From Bin5 sp965200685 (lineage in GTDB: Bacteria > Chloroflexota > Anaerolineae > Caldilineales > Caldilineaceae): a stretch of 64,000 nt of DNA. The notes under the pieces are model-generated. The model searched no databases and was not told the origin of the DNA. It saw nothing but the letters and a program-made list of their open reading frames with translations. The position numbers were made by a program, and so were the translations under genes. Position 1 is the stretch's first letter; every line of letters starts with the position of its first letter. Where the stretch lies: assembly GCA_965200685.1 (NCBI GenBank), contig OZ241379.1, positions 806,001-870,000 on the forward strand. Direction: 5' to 3'. Positions 41,886 through 50,528 of this stretch are shown here, piece after piece.

Positions 41886-42908
41886 TTATCCCATCAACTC
41901 GCCAAACGTTTCAACACCGATATTCGAGCCACACAAGATCAGCCCGACCCGTTTGCCCACAGCTTTTTCACGTAGAGGGCCGAGCAGAGCTGCGGTAGAG
42001 GCGGCGCAGGCCGGCTCGCAGGCCAGTTTCATCTCGTGGAAGAGAAGCCGCATACTGCGTTTCATCTCGTCATCGTTGATGCGGACTACATCATCAAGGA
42101 ACTGGCGGCACAGGTTGTAGCTATAGGGCTGGGCCGCCGGCGCGCCCAAGCTGGTAGCGATGGTACGCACCTGCTCAATGGCCTGCGGCGAGCCGCAGGC
42201 GAAGCTGCGGTACATTGTGTCTGCCCCTTCTGGCTCCACGCCGAAGATAGCACAGTTCGGCTGTAGCTGTTTCACCACTGTGGCGATGCCGGCAGCAAGG
42301 CCACCACCACCGATAGGAATGATCAACAGGTCCAGCCGCGGCGCGTCCTCGCATAGCTCCAGGCCGACGGTCGCCTGTCCTTCAATGATCGGGCGGCTCT
42401 CAAAAGGATGAATGAACGTGCGCCCTTCCTCTCGTTGGATGCGCTCAACCTCGGCAAATGCCTGGTATACATCCGGGACCAGCACCACTTCGGCCCCATA
42501 GCTACGGGCCTTCTCGATCCGGAAGGGAGGTGCGGACGCCGGCATCACAACTTTGGCGTTGCTGCCGAAGATCTGGGCAGCATAGGCCACAGCAATTGCA
42601 TGATTACCAGCACTGACTGCAGTCACGCCCTGTTCCCGGGCCGCGGCGTTCAGTTGCAGGAGGTTGTTCACCGCGCCGCGGGGCTTGAAGGTGCCGGTCT
42701 TCTGAAACAGTTCCAGCTTCAACCAGACTTCAGAGTCAACCCCAAGCGGGCCAGTGATGGCTTCACGATTTGCGGGGTGCGGCCCATGATTTGAACCTGA
42801 CCAACGCCAGACCGGTGTCCGTAGAATATAGGGATCGATCCGTCGGCGGGTGGCGCGGATTTCATCAAGAGTGGGGATGTCAAGAACGGTAGGGAGTGCA
42901 GCTGTCAT
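41886..42908 (-). CDS. Threonine/serine dehydratase-like PLP enzyme
   Basis: The 340-residue fold-type II PLP enzyme starts MTAALPTVLDIPTLDEI; AAGAAGGA lies about 8 nt before ATG 42908. The PLP lysine lies in KTGTFKPRGAVNN, the phosphate loop is PIGGGGLAAG, and SAGNHAIAVAYAAQ is the substrate loop. It catalyses deamination of threonine or serine, or acts as a racemase of the same fold. No C-terminal ACT regulatory domain is present, so it is the catabolic short form rather than biosynthetic IlvA. It lies 70 nt downstream of hisB. Confidence 0.9.
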   Translation of the reverse strand: MTAALPTVLDIPTLDEIRATRRRIDPYILRTPVWRWSGSNHGPHPANREAITGPLGVDSEVWLKLELFQKTGTFKPRGAVNNLLQLNAAAREQGVTAVSAGNHAIAVAYAAQIFGSNAKVVMPASAPPFRIEKARSYGAEVVLVPDVYQAFAEVERIQREEGRTFIHPFESRPIIEGQATVGLELCEDAPRLDLLIIPIGGGGLAAGIATVVKQLQPNCAIFGVEPEGADTMYRSFACGSPQAIEQVRTIATSLGAPAAQPYSYNLCRQFLDDVVRINDDEMKRSMRLLFHEMKLACEPACAASTAALLGPLREKAVGKRVGLILCGSNIGVETFGELMG

Positions 42909-42978
42909 CGTGCGGTCCTTCTTCAGTGTAGTAGCCTGTGACCAGTACCTGCAGTGTACAAGCGGATTTTGCCTGGTC

Positions 42979-43569
42979 TCAGGCAATCAATGTCCCTTTT
43001 GTGCTAGGAACGCCCTGGCGGCGAGGATCAAGCTGTGCAGCCCCATCCAAGGCGCGGGCCAGGGCTTTGAACAGCCCTTCTGTCTTGTGATGGTCATTGC
43101 GTCCGTATAGAATGGACGCATGCAGGTTCATCCGTCCATGGATAGCGATGCTCTCGAACAGATGAAAGAGAAGGTCGGTGCTAAGTTGTCCCACTTTGGG
43201 GGTGGAAAATTCCGCGTCGAAAAGGCAATAGGGCCGGCCGCTGAGATCGATGACAACCCGGGCCAGGGTCTCGTCCATGGGCACGTACACATGCGCGCTA
43301 CGTACCAGCCCTCGCCGGTCCCCCAACGCCTGATCAATCGCTCGGCCCAGGCAGATGCACACATCTTCAGCGGTGTGGTGCTCGTCAATGTGAAGATCAC
43401 CATGTGCCTGCACCATGAGGTCGAACAGGCCATGCCCGGCGAAGAGCGTCAGCATGTGGTCGAGAAAGCCAATGCCCGTGGCAATATCGGCTTTGCCGCT
43501 GCCATCTAGGTCCAGATCTAGGACGATCTGTGTTTCTTGTGTCGTTCGTTCAATTCTGGCATGTCGCAT
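42979..43569 (-). CDS. hisB: Imidazoleglycerol-phosphate dehydratase
   Basis: The sixth step of histidine synthesis, dehydration of imidazoleglycerol phosphate. The 196-residue monofunctional form starts MRHARIERTTQETQIVLDLD. The manganese-binding motifs GIGFLDHML, DEHHTAEDV, FHLFESIAIHGRMNLH and NDHHKTEGLFKALARAL are complete. It is not accompanied by other his genes here, so the histidine pathway is scattered. First gene of the minus-strand run ending at 40487. Confidence 0.96.
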   Translation of the reverse strand: MRHARIERTTQETQIVLDLDLDGSGKADIATGIGFLDHMLTLFAGHGLFDLMVQAHGDLHIDEHHTAEDVCICLGRAIDQALGDRRGLVRSAHVYVPMDETLARVVIDLSGRPYCLFDAEFSTPKVGQLSTDLLFHLFESIAIHGRMNLHASILYGRNDHHKTEGLFKALARALDGAAQLDPRRQGVPSTKGTLIA

Positions 43570-43760
43570 GAGAGATTTGGCCTGTCTAACAATACTGCAG
43601 TGGAGCGTGAATCAATCCCAATGAACCAGTCACTGGGTTTTTACAATTGTCCCATTCATTGTAGCCCTGAGCAAATTCTGTTGAACCGTTGGCAAGATAG
43701 ACTTCCCCAAGAAATTCTAGCCAACACTCTTTGTTTATCGTAAAGTTCTGTTTTTTGGCC

Positions 43761-43788
43761 TTGACATTTATCGGATTCAATCTATACT
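43761..43788 (+). promoter_or_regulatory. Promoter of the amidohydrolase/ABC/SucCD/Acs run
   Basis: TTGACA (43761-43766), a 16-nt spacer and TATACT (43783-43788) lie about 75 nt before the amidohydrolase ATG. The match is strong. The remainder of the 295-nt hisB-amidohydrolase gap shows no gene. Confidence 0.65.
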
Positions 43789-43864
43789 TGTTGTGTGGCC
43801 TACTTTCTCGGAATTGACGAGCAGAAACACTCCATGAATCACTGGATGCAGACAAGGACTGAAC

Positions 43865-44836
43865 ATGTATCAGGGCTTTGAGATCATCGACTTTCATGTA
43901 CATTTCCCGACCCACAAGCCGTGGTTTCCACAGATGGGGAACACAATTCAACGCTATATTGAAAAGGTCGGGGAGGAACGGGCAGCCAAAGTCCGGGAAA
44001 TGAGCCGCCCCTACGGTGAGCACTGGCGGCGGATGTGGGACTTCCCCGCAGCTGAGGCGGCGGACGACCATCCGGGGGACTGGGCCCAGGCCAGCCGTTG
44101 GGCTGAGGAGCTAGACGCCCATGGCCTGCGGGCTATCGGCTTTGTCACCGGCGGCGGCAATGAGCATCTGGCAGAAATTGTGAGCTGGTATCCAGACAAA
44201 TTCGTCGGCTTCGCTCATCACAACCCTTTTGCTACGGACGCAGTGGAGCAGTTGACACATGCTGTAACCGAACTCGGTCTGCGGGGGTATAAACTGCTTG
44301 CCCCCATGATCGAGCAGCCGCTTGAGGATGAATCCATCTGGCCCCTTTGGGAAACATGCGCCGAGTTGGACATCCCTGTTCTCATCCATTTTGGCATTCA
44401 GGGCAGTGCCGGTGGCATCGCTTGGCATGAAAACATCAGCCCTTTCAAACTACACAACATCGCCAAAGCCTTCCCGGAGGTGACATTTGTCATCCCTCAT
44501 TTCGGCTGTGGTTGGGAACGAGAGACCCTACAACTCTGCTGGGCTTGCCCGAACGTCTGCATAGACACCAGCGGCAGCAATCAGTGGGTCCGTTGGGTGC
44601 CCGGCGATGTAACCGTCAAGTACCTGTTCCGCAAGTATTACGAGACCATTGGTCCCCACCGCATCATATTCGGCAGTGACAGCAGTTGGTTTCCCCGCGG
44701 CTTTGCCCTACGTTATCTGCAGGACCAGATGCGTGACTGTCTGGATCTCAACCTGCCGCAAAAGGACATACAGCTAATGTTCGCCGGCAATGCAGCCCGT
44801 CTGCTAAAGATCAACCTGTCAGCAATTGCAGTCTGA
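43865..44836 (+). CDS. Amidohydrolase family protein (ACMSD-like)
   Basis: The 323-residue metal-dependent hydrolase/decarboxylase of the amidohydrolase_2 group starts MYQGFEIIDFHVHFPTH. Metal ligands are visible as HVH in DFHVHF, His in VLIHFGIQG, His in VIPHFGCGWE and Asp in IIFGSDSSWF. Relatives include aminocarboxymuconate-semialdehyde and gamma-resorcylate decarboxylases and lactonases. The substrate is unknown. It opens a plus-strand run with a sugar-type ABC transporter, so it probably processes the imported compound. Confidence 0.88.
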   Translation: MYQGFEIIDFHVHFPTHKPWFPQMGNTIQRYIEKVGEERAAKVREMSRPYGEHWRRMWDFPAAEAADDHPGDWAQASRWAEELDAHGLRAIGFVTGGGNEHLAEIVSWYPDKFVGFAHHNPFATDAVEQLTHAVTELGLRGYKLLAPMIEQPLEDESIWPLWETCAELDIPVLIHFGIQGSAGGIAWHENISPFKLHNIAKAFPEVTFVIPHFGCGWERETLQLCWACPNVCIDTSGSNQWVRWVPGDVTVKYLFRKYYETIGPHRIIFGSDSSWFPRGFALRYLQDQMRDCLDLNLPQKDIQLMFAGNAARLLKINLSAIAV

Positions 44837-44901
44837 TCACCTGTCACTGACTACTGGATTTTATCAAGTCCATTCAATTTACCTTCAGGAGGAGTTGTAC
44901 T

Positions 44902-46245
44902 GTGAAACAATCTAAACCGTTTGTACTGTTGAGCGTACTTTTGGTAAGTATCGTACTGCTAGCGGCCTGCCCAGCACCGGCAGCGGCACCAGCTGAAGAA
45001 CCGGCGGCCCCAGAATCCGCGGCCGCGGAGATGGCCGCAGCCGATGAAGTCATTGAAATTGAGTACTGGCAGTATAATTTTGCTGCCAGAGTTGAGGCCA
45101 TGGACCAGTTGATTGAAATGTTTGAGGCCGAAAACCCCAACATTCAGGTCATCCATAATGCGGACATCCCCTACGCGGAGTTCCGGGACAAGATCGCGGC
45201 CAGCGTTCCCGCAGGCGTCGGCCCGGATGTCGCCACCCTCTTCTATGGCTGGCAGTCTGCATGGATCAATGCCGGCTATCTCATCCCCCTGCCCGAGGAC
45301 GCGTTCCCGCCCTCTATGGTGGAAGAGCAGTTCAGCCCCATGGTGCAGGCCAGCTTCGTGGAGGGCACCCTCTACACACTGCCTACGGCAGTGCGAGCCT
45401 TGGCACTTTTTTACAACCGAGACCTGATGGAGGCCGCCGGCCTTGACCCCAACAGCCCACCGACAACCTTAGACGAACTGCGGGATATGGCGGTACAGTG
45501 TACCCAACGCGATGACGACGGCAATCTGGTGATCGAGGGATTCGTCGCTGACCCGTCCAGCCAAGACCATCACTGGTTCCGTGAGGTGTTGGTGCGCCAG
45601 TTCGGCGGAGTGCCCTACAGCGATGAGTACAGTACGGTTCTCTACAACGATGAGGCCGGCCTGCAGGCGTGGAACTATCTGCTTGCCTTCCACACGGAAC
45701 TGGGGACCGGTGATCGGGATCTGTTTGATGGTAGTACCAATGCCTTTGTCGGCGGCAATGTCTGCTTTCATGTGGATGGCTCCTTCCGCTTGGGCACGAT
45801 TGCCAACAACAATCCAGATATGAACTTCGGTGTTACAGAACTGCCGGCCCACAATGGCATCAAAAGTACCTTTGGCTCCTACTGGACCCACGGCCTAACG
45901 AAAAAGGCGGCTGAGGATCCAGCACGCTTTGATGCAGCCGTGAAATTCCTACAGTTCATCACCAGTGCCGAAGCCGGCGCGCTGTGGGTAGATATCGTGG
46001 GCGAGCTGCCGGCCCAGCTCAAAGCAGGGAGCAATCCCGAACTGCTGGCCGATGAGAAATTGGGCGCATTCGCTGCCGGCCTAGAATACGCATACGCGAC
46101 ATTCTTCGCCGACGAAAGCCAACAGCGACAGGCGATCATTGACTCCTTTGATATGGTGATTCTGGCCGACGAAGACCCAGCCGCTGCGCTGGAAATCGCT
46201 GCGGAAACGGACCAAGAGATCCTGGATGAGTTCTGGTCAAATTGA
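44902..46245 (+). CDS. ABC transporter substrate-binding lipoprotein (sugar family 1)
   Basis: The 447-residue extracytoplasmic binding protein starts at GTG 44902, with AGGAGGAG upstream. The signal peptide ends in the lipobox IVLLAAC and is followed by an Ala/Pro/Glu-rich tether (PAPAAAPAEEPAAPESAA). The mature domain shows the MalE-like pattern: EIEYWQYNFAAR, MFEAENPNIQV, VGPDVATLFYG and FVGGNVCFHVDGSFRLG. The ligand is likely a carbohydrate or related solute. It works with the two permeases that follow; no dedicated ATPase is present, as is common where a shared MsmX/UgpC-type ATPase is used. Confidence 0.93.
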   Translation: MKQSKPFVLLSVLLVSIVLLAACPAPAAAPAEEPAAPESAAAEMAAADEVIEIEYWQYNFAARVEAMDQLIEMFEAENPNIQVIHNADIPYAEFRDKIAASVPAGVGPDVATLFYGWQSAWINAGYLIPLPEDAFPPSMVEEQFSPMVQASFVEGTLYTLPTAVRALALFYNRDLMEAAGLDPNSPPTTLDELRDMAVQCTQRDDDGNLVIEGFVADPSSQDHHWFREVLVRQFGGVPYSDEYSTVLYNDEAGLQAWNYLLAFHTELGTGDRDLFDGSTNAFVGGNVCFHVDGSFRLGTIANNNPDMNFGVTELPAHNGIKSTFGSYWTHGLTKKAAEDPARFDAAVKFLQFITSAEAGALWVDIVGELPAQLKAGSNPELLADEKLGAFAAGLEYAYATFFADESQQRQAIIDSFDMVILADEDPAAALEIAAETDQEILDEFWSN

Positions 46246-46253
46246 TAACAACA

Positions 46254-46296
46254 GTGGTTCGTGGAGAACACCTTCTCTTCGCTCTCCACGGACCAC
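46254..46296. repeat. Dispersed intergenic palindrome (GTGGTTCGTGG family)
   Basis: Arms GTGGTTCGTGGAGA (46254-46267) and TCTCCACGGACCAC (46283-46296) pair over 14 bp with one G-U, loop 15 nt. It lies between the binding-protein and permease genes. The same arm sequence recurs at 59325 and, more degenerate, at 48274 and 61458. Confidence 0.75.
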
Positions 46297-46320
46297 TCTC
46301 CACTGGTGTTCACTACTGCC

Positions 46321-47226
46321 ATGCGTCTGACCCTCCGCCAGCGACAGATCATCTGGGCCTACATCTTTATGAGTATAGCCCTTGTCTTTTTTGTCGTCAT
46401 CCGCTGGTACCCGACCATTCTGGCCTTTAATGTGAGTTTTCGGGACTGGAATGTGTTTGAAGGGTCTGGGCCCTGGGTCGGAGGAGAGAACTATCAGGAG
46501 ATCTGGCAGGATGCCGGCAAGCCGCGCAGTTCTGTGACAGCGGCCTTTTCCAATACGGTCCGTTACGTTCTGTTCGGTGTGCCGGCCCAACTTGTCCTGG
46601 GATTGGGGATTGCCCTGCTGCTGGCCCAGGTGTATCGCTTTGCTGCGGTGTTTCGCGCCGCTTATTTCGCGCCCTACGTGACTTCAGCGGTTGCCGTTGC
46701 CTTTGTCTGGAACTGGTTGTACCAGCCAGAGACCGGGCTGCTCAATCAGGCCCTGGACTTGGTCGGGCTACCCCAGCAGCCCTTTACCAAAAGCCCAAAG
46801 CAGGCCCTACCGTCGATCACTGCGGTTGCCGTATGGCAGAATCTGGGCTTTGCTGTCATTATCTTCCTAGCGGGTATCCAGCAGATTCCCGACATGTATT
46901 ACGAAGCTGCCCGCATTGATGGGGCCAATGTATGGCAGATCTTCTGGCGCATCACCCTGCCTCTCCTCAATCCAATCATCGTCTATCTGACGGTCCTCGG
47001 CACAATCTCCTATCTTCGGCTGTTTGCACTCGTCCAGAATATGAGCCCCCAAGGGACGGGGGGGCCCCTGAAAAGTACGACAACCGTGGTGCTGGAAGTC
47101 TATCGGGAGGGGTTTTCCAGCTATAAGATGGGGTATGCTGGCGCGCTCACCGTGCTCCTGTTTCTGCTGATTTTGCTGATTACAGTCATACAGTTGCGTT
47201 TCCTTTCCCGACGGGTAGAGTATTAA
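46321..47226 (+). CDS. Sugar ABC transporter permease 1 (MalF-like)
   Basis: The 301-residue inner-membrane protein has six hydrophobic segments and the EAA loop EAARIDGANVWQIFWRITLP that docks the ATPase. Start ATG 46321 (MRLTLRQRQIIWAYIFMSIA) is preferred; an upstream GTG at 46261 would place the dispersed palindrome inside the coding sequence. The N-terminal FNVSFRDWNVF and VPAQLVLGLGIALLL are typical of UgpA/MalF-type subunits. Confidence 0.92.
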   Translation: MRLTLRQRQIIWAYIFMSIALVFFVVIRWYPTILAFNVSFRDWNVFEGSGPWVGGENYQEIWQDAGKPRSSVTAAFSNTVRYVLFGVPAQLVLGLGIALLLAQVYRFAAVFRAAYFAPYVTSAVAVAFVWNWLYQPETGLLNQALDLVGLPQQPFTKSPKQALPSITAVAVWQNLGFAVIIFLAGIQQIPDMYYEAARIDGANVWQIFWRITLPLLNPIIVYLTVLGTISYLRLFALVQNMSPQGTGGPLKSTTTVVLEVYREGFSSYKMGYAGALTVLLFLLILLITVIQLRFLSRRVEY

Positions 47227-47281
47227 TGGCAGTGGCTAATAGAACGTAACTTCTCTCCACTGTTGTTCGGAGATTCTGTCT

Positions 47282-48184
47282 ATGTCCACAGCGGTCGAAA
47301 GCGGCAATGAACGTGTCCTACAAATTGCAGAGCAGGTCGTATCGGCCCAAGCTGGCGGAGGGCGTCGATCTAGGACAATTCTGTCCGCATATTTTCTGCT
47401 CTTCCTGGGTGCTGTCGTCATGGTCACGCCTTTTGTCTGGATGATTCTGACAAGCGTTAAGCCGGCTCCGGAACTGGTGAATTTCTCGTTTTTTCCCCAG
47501 AATCCGACCCTACAAAATTACATCAATGTCCTAAACACCAGTAGTTTTGAACGTTGGTATCTGAACAGTGTGATCGTGGCCGCGTTCAGTACGACAAGTG
47601 TCGTTTTTTTCGATAGCTTGGTGGGCTACACTCTCAACAAATTCGACTTCCCAGGCAAAAATCTCATCTTCATCGGCATGCTTGGGACACTCATGATCCC
47701 GACAGAGATGCTGATCATTCCCTGGTACACCATGAGCGTCAAGTGGGGCTGGCATGTGGGGTATGCCCAGTATTGGGGCATTGCCTTCCCCGGTGTGATC
47801 ACCGCAGCCGGCATCTTTCTGATGCGTCAATTTTTCGATAGCGTGCCCAACGAACTGCTGGATGCTGCTCGCATGGATGGGATGAATGAATTTGGCATCT
47901 GGTGGCGCATTGCTGTGCCACTGGTCAAACCGGCTATGGCCGCGCTGGCGATCTTCAACTTTATCGGCAACTGGAATGCCTACCTGTGGCCCTTGATCGT
48001 TGCCAACAGCCGCTCGTTTTACACCCTGCCCGTGGGCTTGAGTTTCTTCCGCGGCGAATCAACGACCCACTGGGAGAAGATCATGACAGCGGCCAGCCTG
48101 GCCAGCATCCCCCTCCTGATCGTTTTCCTGATCTTCCAACGTCAGATTATCAAAGGCATCGCGCTGACAGGCCTGAAAGGGTAA
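47282..48184 (+). CDS. Sugar ABC transporter permease 2 (MalG-like)
   Basis: The 300-residue inner-membrane partner of permease 1 starts MSTAVESGNERVLQIAEQVV. Its marks are VTPFVWMILTSVKPAPELV after the first membrane helix, SLVGYTLNKFDFPGKN, and the EAA-type loop ELLDAARMDGMNEFGIWWRI. It ends KGIALTGLKG, the usual C-terminus of MalG/UgpE-type permeases. The 55-nt gap from permease 1 carries a degenerate piece of the dispersed palindrome. Confidence 0.92.
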   Translation: MSTAVESGNERVLQIAEQVVSAQAGGGRRSRTILSAYFLLFLGAVVMVTPFVWMILTSVKPAPELVNFSFFPQNPTLQNYINVLNTSSFERWYLNSVIVAAFSTTSVVFFDSLVGYTLNKFDFPGKNLIFIGMLGTLMIPTEMLIIPWYTMSVKWGWHVGYAQYWGIAFPGVITAAGIFLMRQFFDSVPNELLDAARMDGMNEFGIWWRIAVPLVKPAMAALAIFNFIGNWNAYLWPLIVANSRSFYTLPVGLSFFRGESTTHWEKIMTAASLASIPLLIVFLIFQRQIIKGIALTGLKG

Positions 48185-48273
48185 CCTGCAGTTACTCGCC
48201 ATGAACCACGATTCACTGGAATTTGGGTTTTGTCATCTCCTGCACTCAGAACTATAATCCCTCGGAGGAACTG

Positions 48274-48313
48274 CAGTGGTTCACGATGGGGACCTGCTCT
48301 CCATGTGCCACTG
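48274..48313. repeat. Dispersed intergenic palindrome, degenerate copy
   Basis: CAGTGG...CCACTG outer arms with a CACGATGG/CCATGTG inner stem (one bulge), between permease 2 and sucC. A half-copy reading CGTGGTTCATGGCGAGTAACTG on the minus strand lies just upstream at about 48187-48210. Confidence 0.5.
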
Positions 48314-48349
48314 GTGTTTCACTGACCACTGCTGGTGAGGAGTCACATT

Positions 48350-49489
48350 TTGAAGTTACATGAATACCAATCGAAACGAATTTTTGCCCAGTATGGCGTA
48401 CCGATTCCCGCTGGGAACATCGCCTCAACAGCGGCAGAGGCAAGGGCCATCGCTGAACGGCTGGGCAAGGCGGTCGTCATTAAAAGCCAGGTATTGGTGG
48501 GAGGACGGGGCAAGGCCGGTGGCATCAAGGTGGTACAGACGCCGGCCGAGGCCGAAGAGGTGGCTGCCCACATCCTCGGCATGGATATCAGTGGATTGAC
48601 CGTGAGAAGGGTGTTGGTTGATGAAGCCGCGGACATTCGCGCGGAGATCTACTTAGGTGCTGTTTTAGATCGGGATGCTGGCAGGGTTGCGATTATGGCA
48701 AGCAGTGAGGGCGGTATTGAGATCGAAGAGGTGGCGGCTCAAACGCCCGAAAAGATCAGTACCGTTCACATCCATCCACTCCTCGGCATGCAGAGCTATC
48801 AAGCCCGGCAATTGGCCTTCAGTATCGGCCTGCCCAAGGAACATATCCGGGCCTTCACCAAGATCGTCCAAGGGCTGTACCGGACTTTCATTGAGAATGA
48901 CGCCAGCCTGGCCGAAATCAATCCACTGGTCCTCAATGCTGACAATGAATTCCAAGCGGTGGATGGCAAAATTGTGCTGGATGACAGCGCGCTGCCGCGC
49001 CATGCAGACCTGGCGGCCATGCGCGATCCGGACGAGGACAGCCGCGCGGAAATCAACGCGCGGGAAGCAGGCCTCAGTTATATCGATCTAGATGGCGAAA
49101 TTGGCTGCATGGTCAATGGGGCCGGCCTCGCCATGGCCACAATGGATATCGTCAAATTTTATGGCGGCAGCCCAGCCAACTTTCTGGACATCGGCGGCGG
49201 GGCAGGGGCAGAGAAGGTGCTGGCCGCACTCCGCATTATTCTACGGGACGAGCGGGTGAAGGCGGTTCTCATCAATATTTTCGGTGGAATTACCCGCTGC
49301 GATGAAGTGGCGCGGGGGATTGTTGAGGCGATCAATACCCTGCATGTGCAGGTTCCGCTTGTGGTGCGCCTAGTCGGTGTCAACGAGGATGAGGGACGTC
49401 AGATTTTGGCCGCTTCCCATCTCGCTACGGCCAACAGCCTATCCGAAGCCGTGCAGATGGCGGTCGTCGCCGCGGGAGAACACAGATGA
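48350..49489 (+). CDS. sucC: Succinate-CoA ligase (ADP/GDP-forming) beta subunit
   Basis: The 379-residue ATP-grasp subunit interconverts succinyl-CoA and succinate with substrate-level phosphorylation. The start is taken at TTG 48350 (canonical KLHEYQSKRIFAQYGVP) with GAGGAG upstream; GTG 48335 is possible. Motifs are VLVGGRGKAGGI, AEINPLVL, NGAGLAMATMD, FLDIGGGA and NIFGGITRCDEVARGI. sucD overlaps by 4 nt. A malate-CoA ligase (MtkA) role cannot be excluded from sequence alone. Confidence 0.95.
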   Translation: MKLHEYQSKRIFAQYGVPIPAGNIASTAAEARAIAERLGKAVVIKSQVLVGGRGKAGGIKVVQTPAEAEEVAAHILGMDISGLTVRRVLVDEAADIRAEIYLGAVLDRDAGRVAIMASSEGGIEIEEVAAQTPEKISTVHIHPLLGMQSYQARQLAFSIGLPKEHIRAFTKIVQGLYRTFIENDASLAEINPLVLNADNEFQAVDGKIVLDDSALPRHADLAAMRDPDEDSRAEINAREAGLSYIDLDGEIGCMVNGAGLAMATMDIVKFYGGSPANFLDIGGGAGAEKVLAALRIILRDERVKAVLINIFGGITRCDEVARGIVEAINTLHVQVPLVVRLVGVNEDEGRQILAASHLATANSLSEAVQMAVVAAGEHR

Positions 49490-50355
49490 GTATTCTTATC
49501 GGGCATGACACCCGTCTACTTGTTCAGGGCATTACCGGAAGCCAAGGGGCGTTTCATACGCAACAGATGATCCAATACGGTACAAACGTAGTAGCTGGCG
49601 TGGTGCCGGGGCGCGGCGGCCAGTGGGCTGTCGGCAATACGCCGGTCTTTGACACCGTACATGAAGCCGTTGACACTACCGATGCCAATACAAGTATTAT
49701 TTTCGTCCCAGCAGCCTTTGCGCCGGACGCACTCTTGGAGGCTGCCGACGCCGGCATCGAACTGATCGTCTGCATCACGGAAAATATCCCGGCCCTAGAC
49801 ATGGCACGCGTGCGCGCCTATCTGGATACCATGGATTCCATTCTCATCGGGCCGAACTGTCCGGGGCTGATTACGCCCGAGGCGGCCAAAGTGGGGATTA
49901 TGGCCGGCCATATTCACACGCCGGGCAATGTCGGTATTGTCAGTCGTTCGGGAACGCTCACCTATGAAGTCGTCTACGCGCTGACAGCCCGCGGCATCGG
50001 GCAGAGTACTGCCATCGGCATCGGCGGTGATCCCATCAAGGGGCTCAACTTTTTAGATGTGTTGCAGAGATTTCAACAGGACTCGGCGACTGAGCAAGTT
50101 GTGCTGATCGGTGAGATCGGAGGGAGCGATGAGCAGAAGGCGGCCGAGTTTATCAAAACAGAGATGAGCAAACCGGTCACCGCGTTCATCGCCGGCCAAA
50201 CAGCCCCGCCCGGCAAGCGTATGGGGCATGCCGGCGCGATTATCTCTGGCGGAGAAGGGACCGCGGCCGAAAAGATCGAAGCCCTCCAGAGCGCTGGCGT
50301 TGCCGTCGCCCGCTACCCGGAGGAGATCGCCGATCTCGCCGCACAAAATATCTAA
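49486..50355 (+). CDS. sucD: Succinate-CoA ligase alpha subunit
   Basis: The 289-residue CoA-binding and phospho-histidine subunit starts MSILIGHDTRLLVQGITGSQ. It contains the CoA-binding Rossmann domain (NVVAGVVPGRGGQ), IGPNCPGLITP, GNVGIVSRSGTLTYE, and the active-site His in RMGHAGAIISGGEGTA that is phosphorylated during the reaction. It is translationally coupled to sucC (ATGA). It sits upstream of acs, so the pair may charge or release CoA thioesters from the catabolic route upstream. Confidence 0.95.
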   Translation: MSILIGHDTRLLVQGITGSQGAFHTQQMIQYGTNVVAGVVPGRGGQWAVGNTPVFDTVHEAVDTTDANTSIIFVPAAFAPDALLEAADAGIELIVCITENIPALDMARVRAYLDTMDSILIGPNCPGLITPEAAKVGIMAGHIHTPGNVGIVSRSGTLTYEVVYALTARGIGQSTAIGIGGDPIKGLNFLDVLQRFQQDSATEQVVLIGEIGGSDEQKAAEFIKTEMSKPVTAFIAGQTAPPGKRMGHAGAIISGGEGTAAEKIEALQSAGVAVARYPEEIADLAAQNI

Positions 50356-50528
50356 CGACAGGCCCCCGGTGTTGCCGGTAGGGGACAATTGACAGAAAAC
50401 GTGAGGCGGCGCGCTGTGTTATGACGCCTTATCACTTTGAACAAATCAACCGTGGCTTCAGGACTGGAAGAGAACGGCCCAGTCCTTCCCACTACGAACC
50501 ACGCATCACTGTTGTTAAGGAGGGACGA

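Noticed and set aside
43570..43864. Small gene in the hisB-amidohydrolase gap
   Set aside because: Open frames there are short, lack ribosome sites and overlap the strong promoter. The stretch is best read as a regulatory region.
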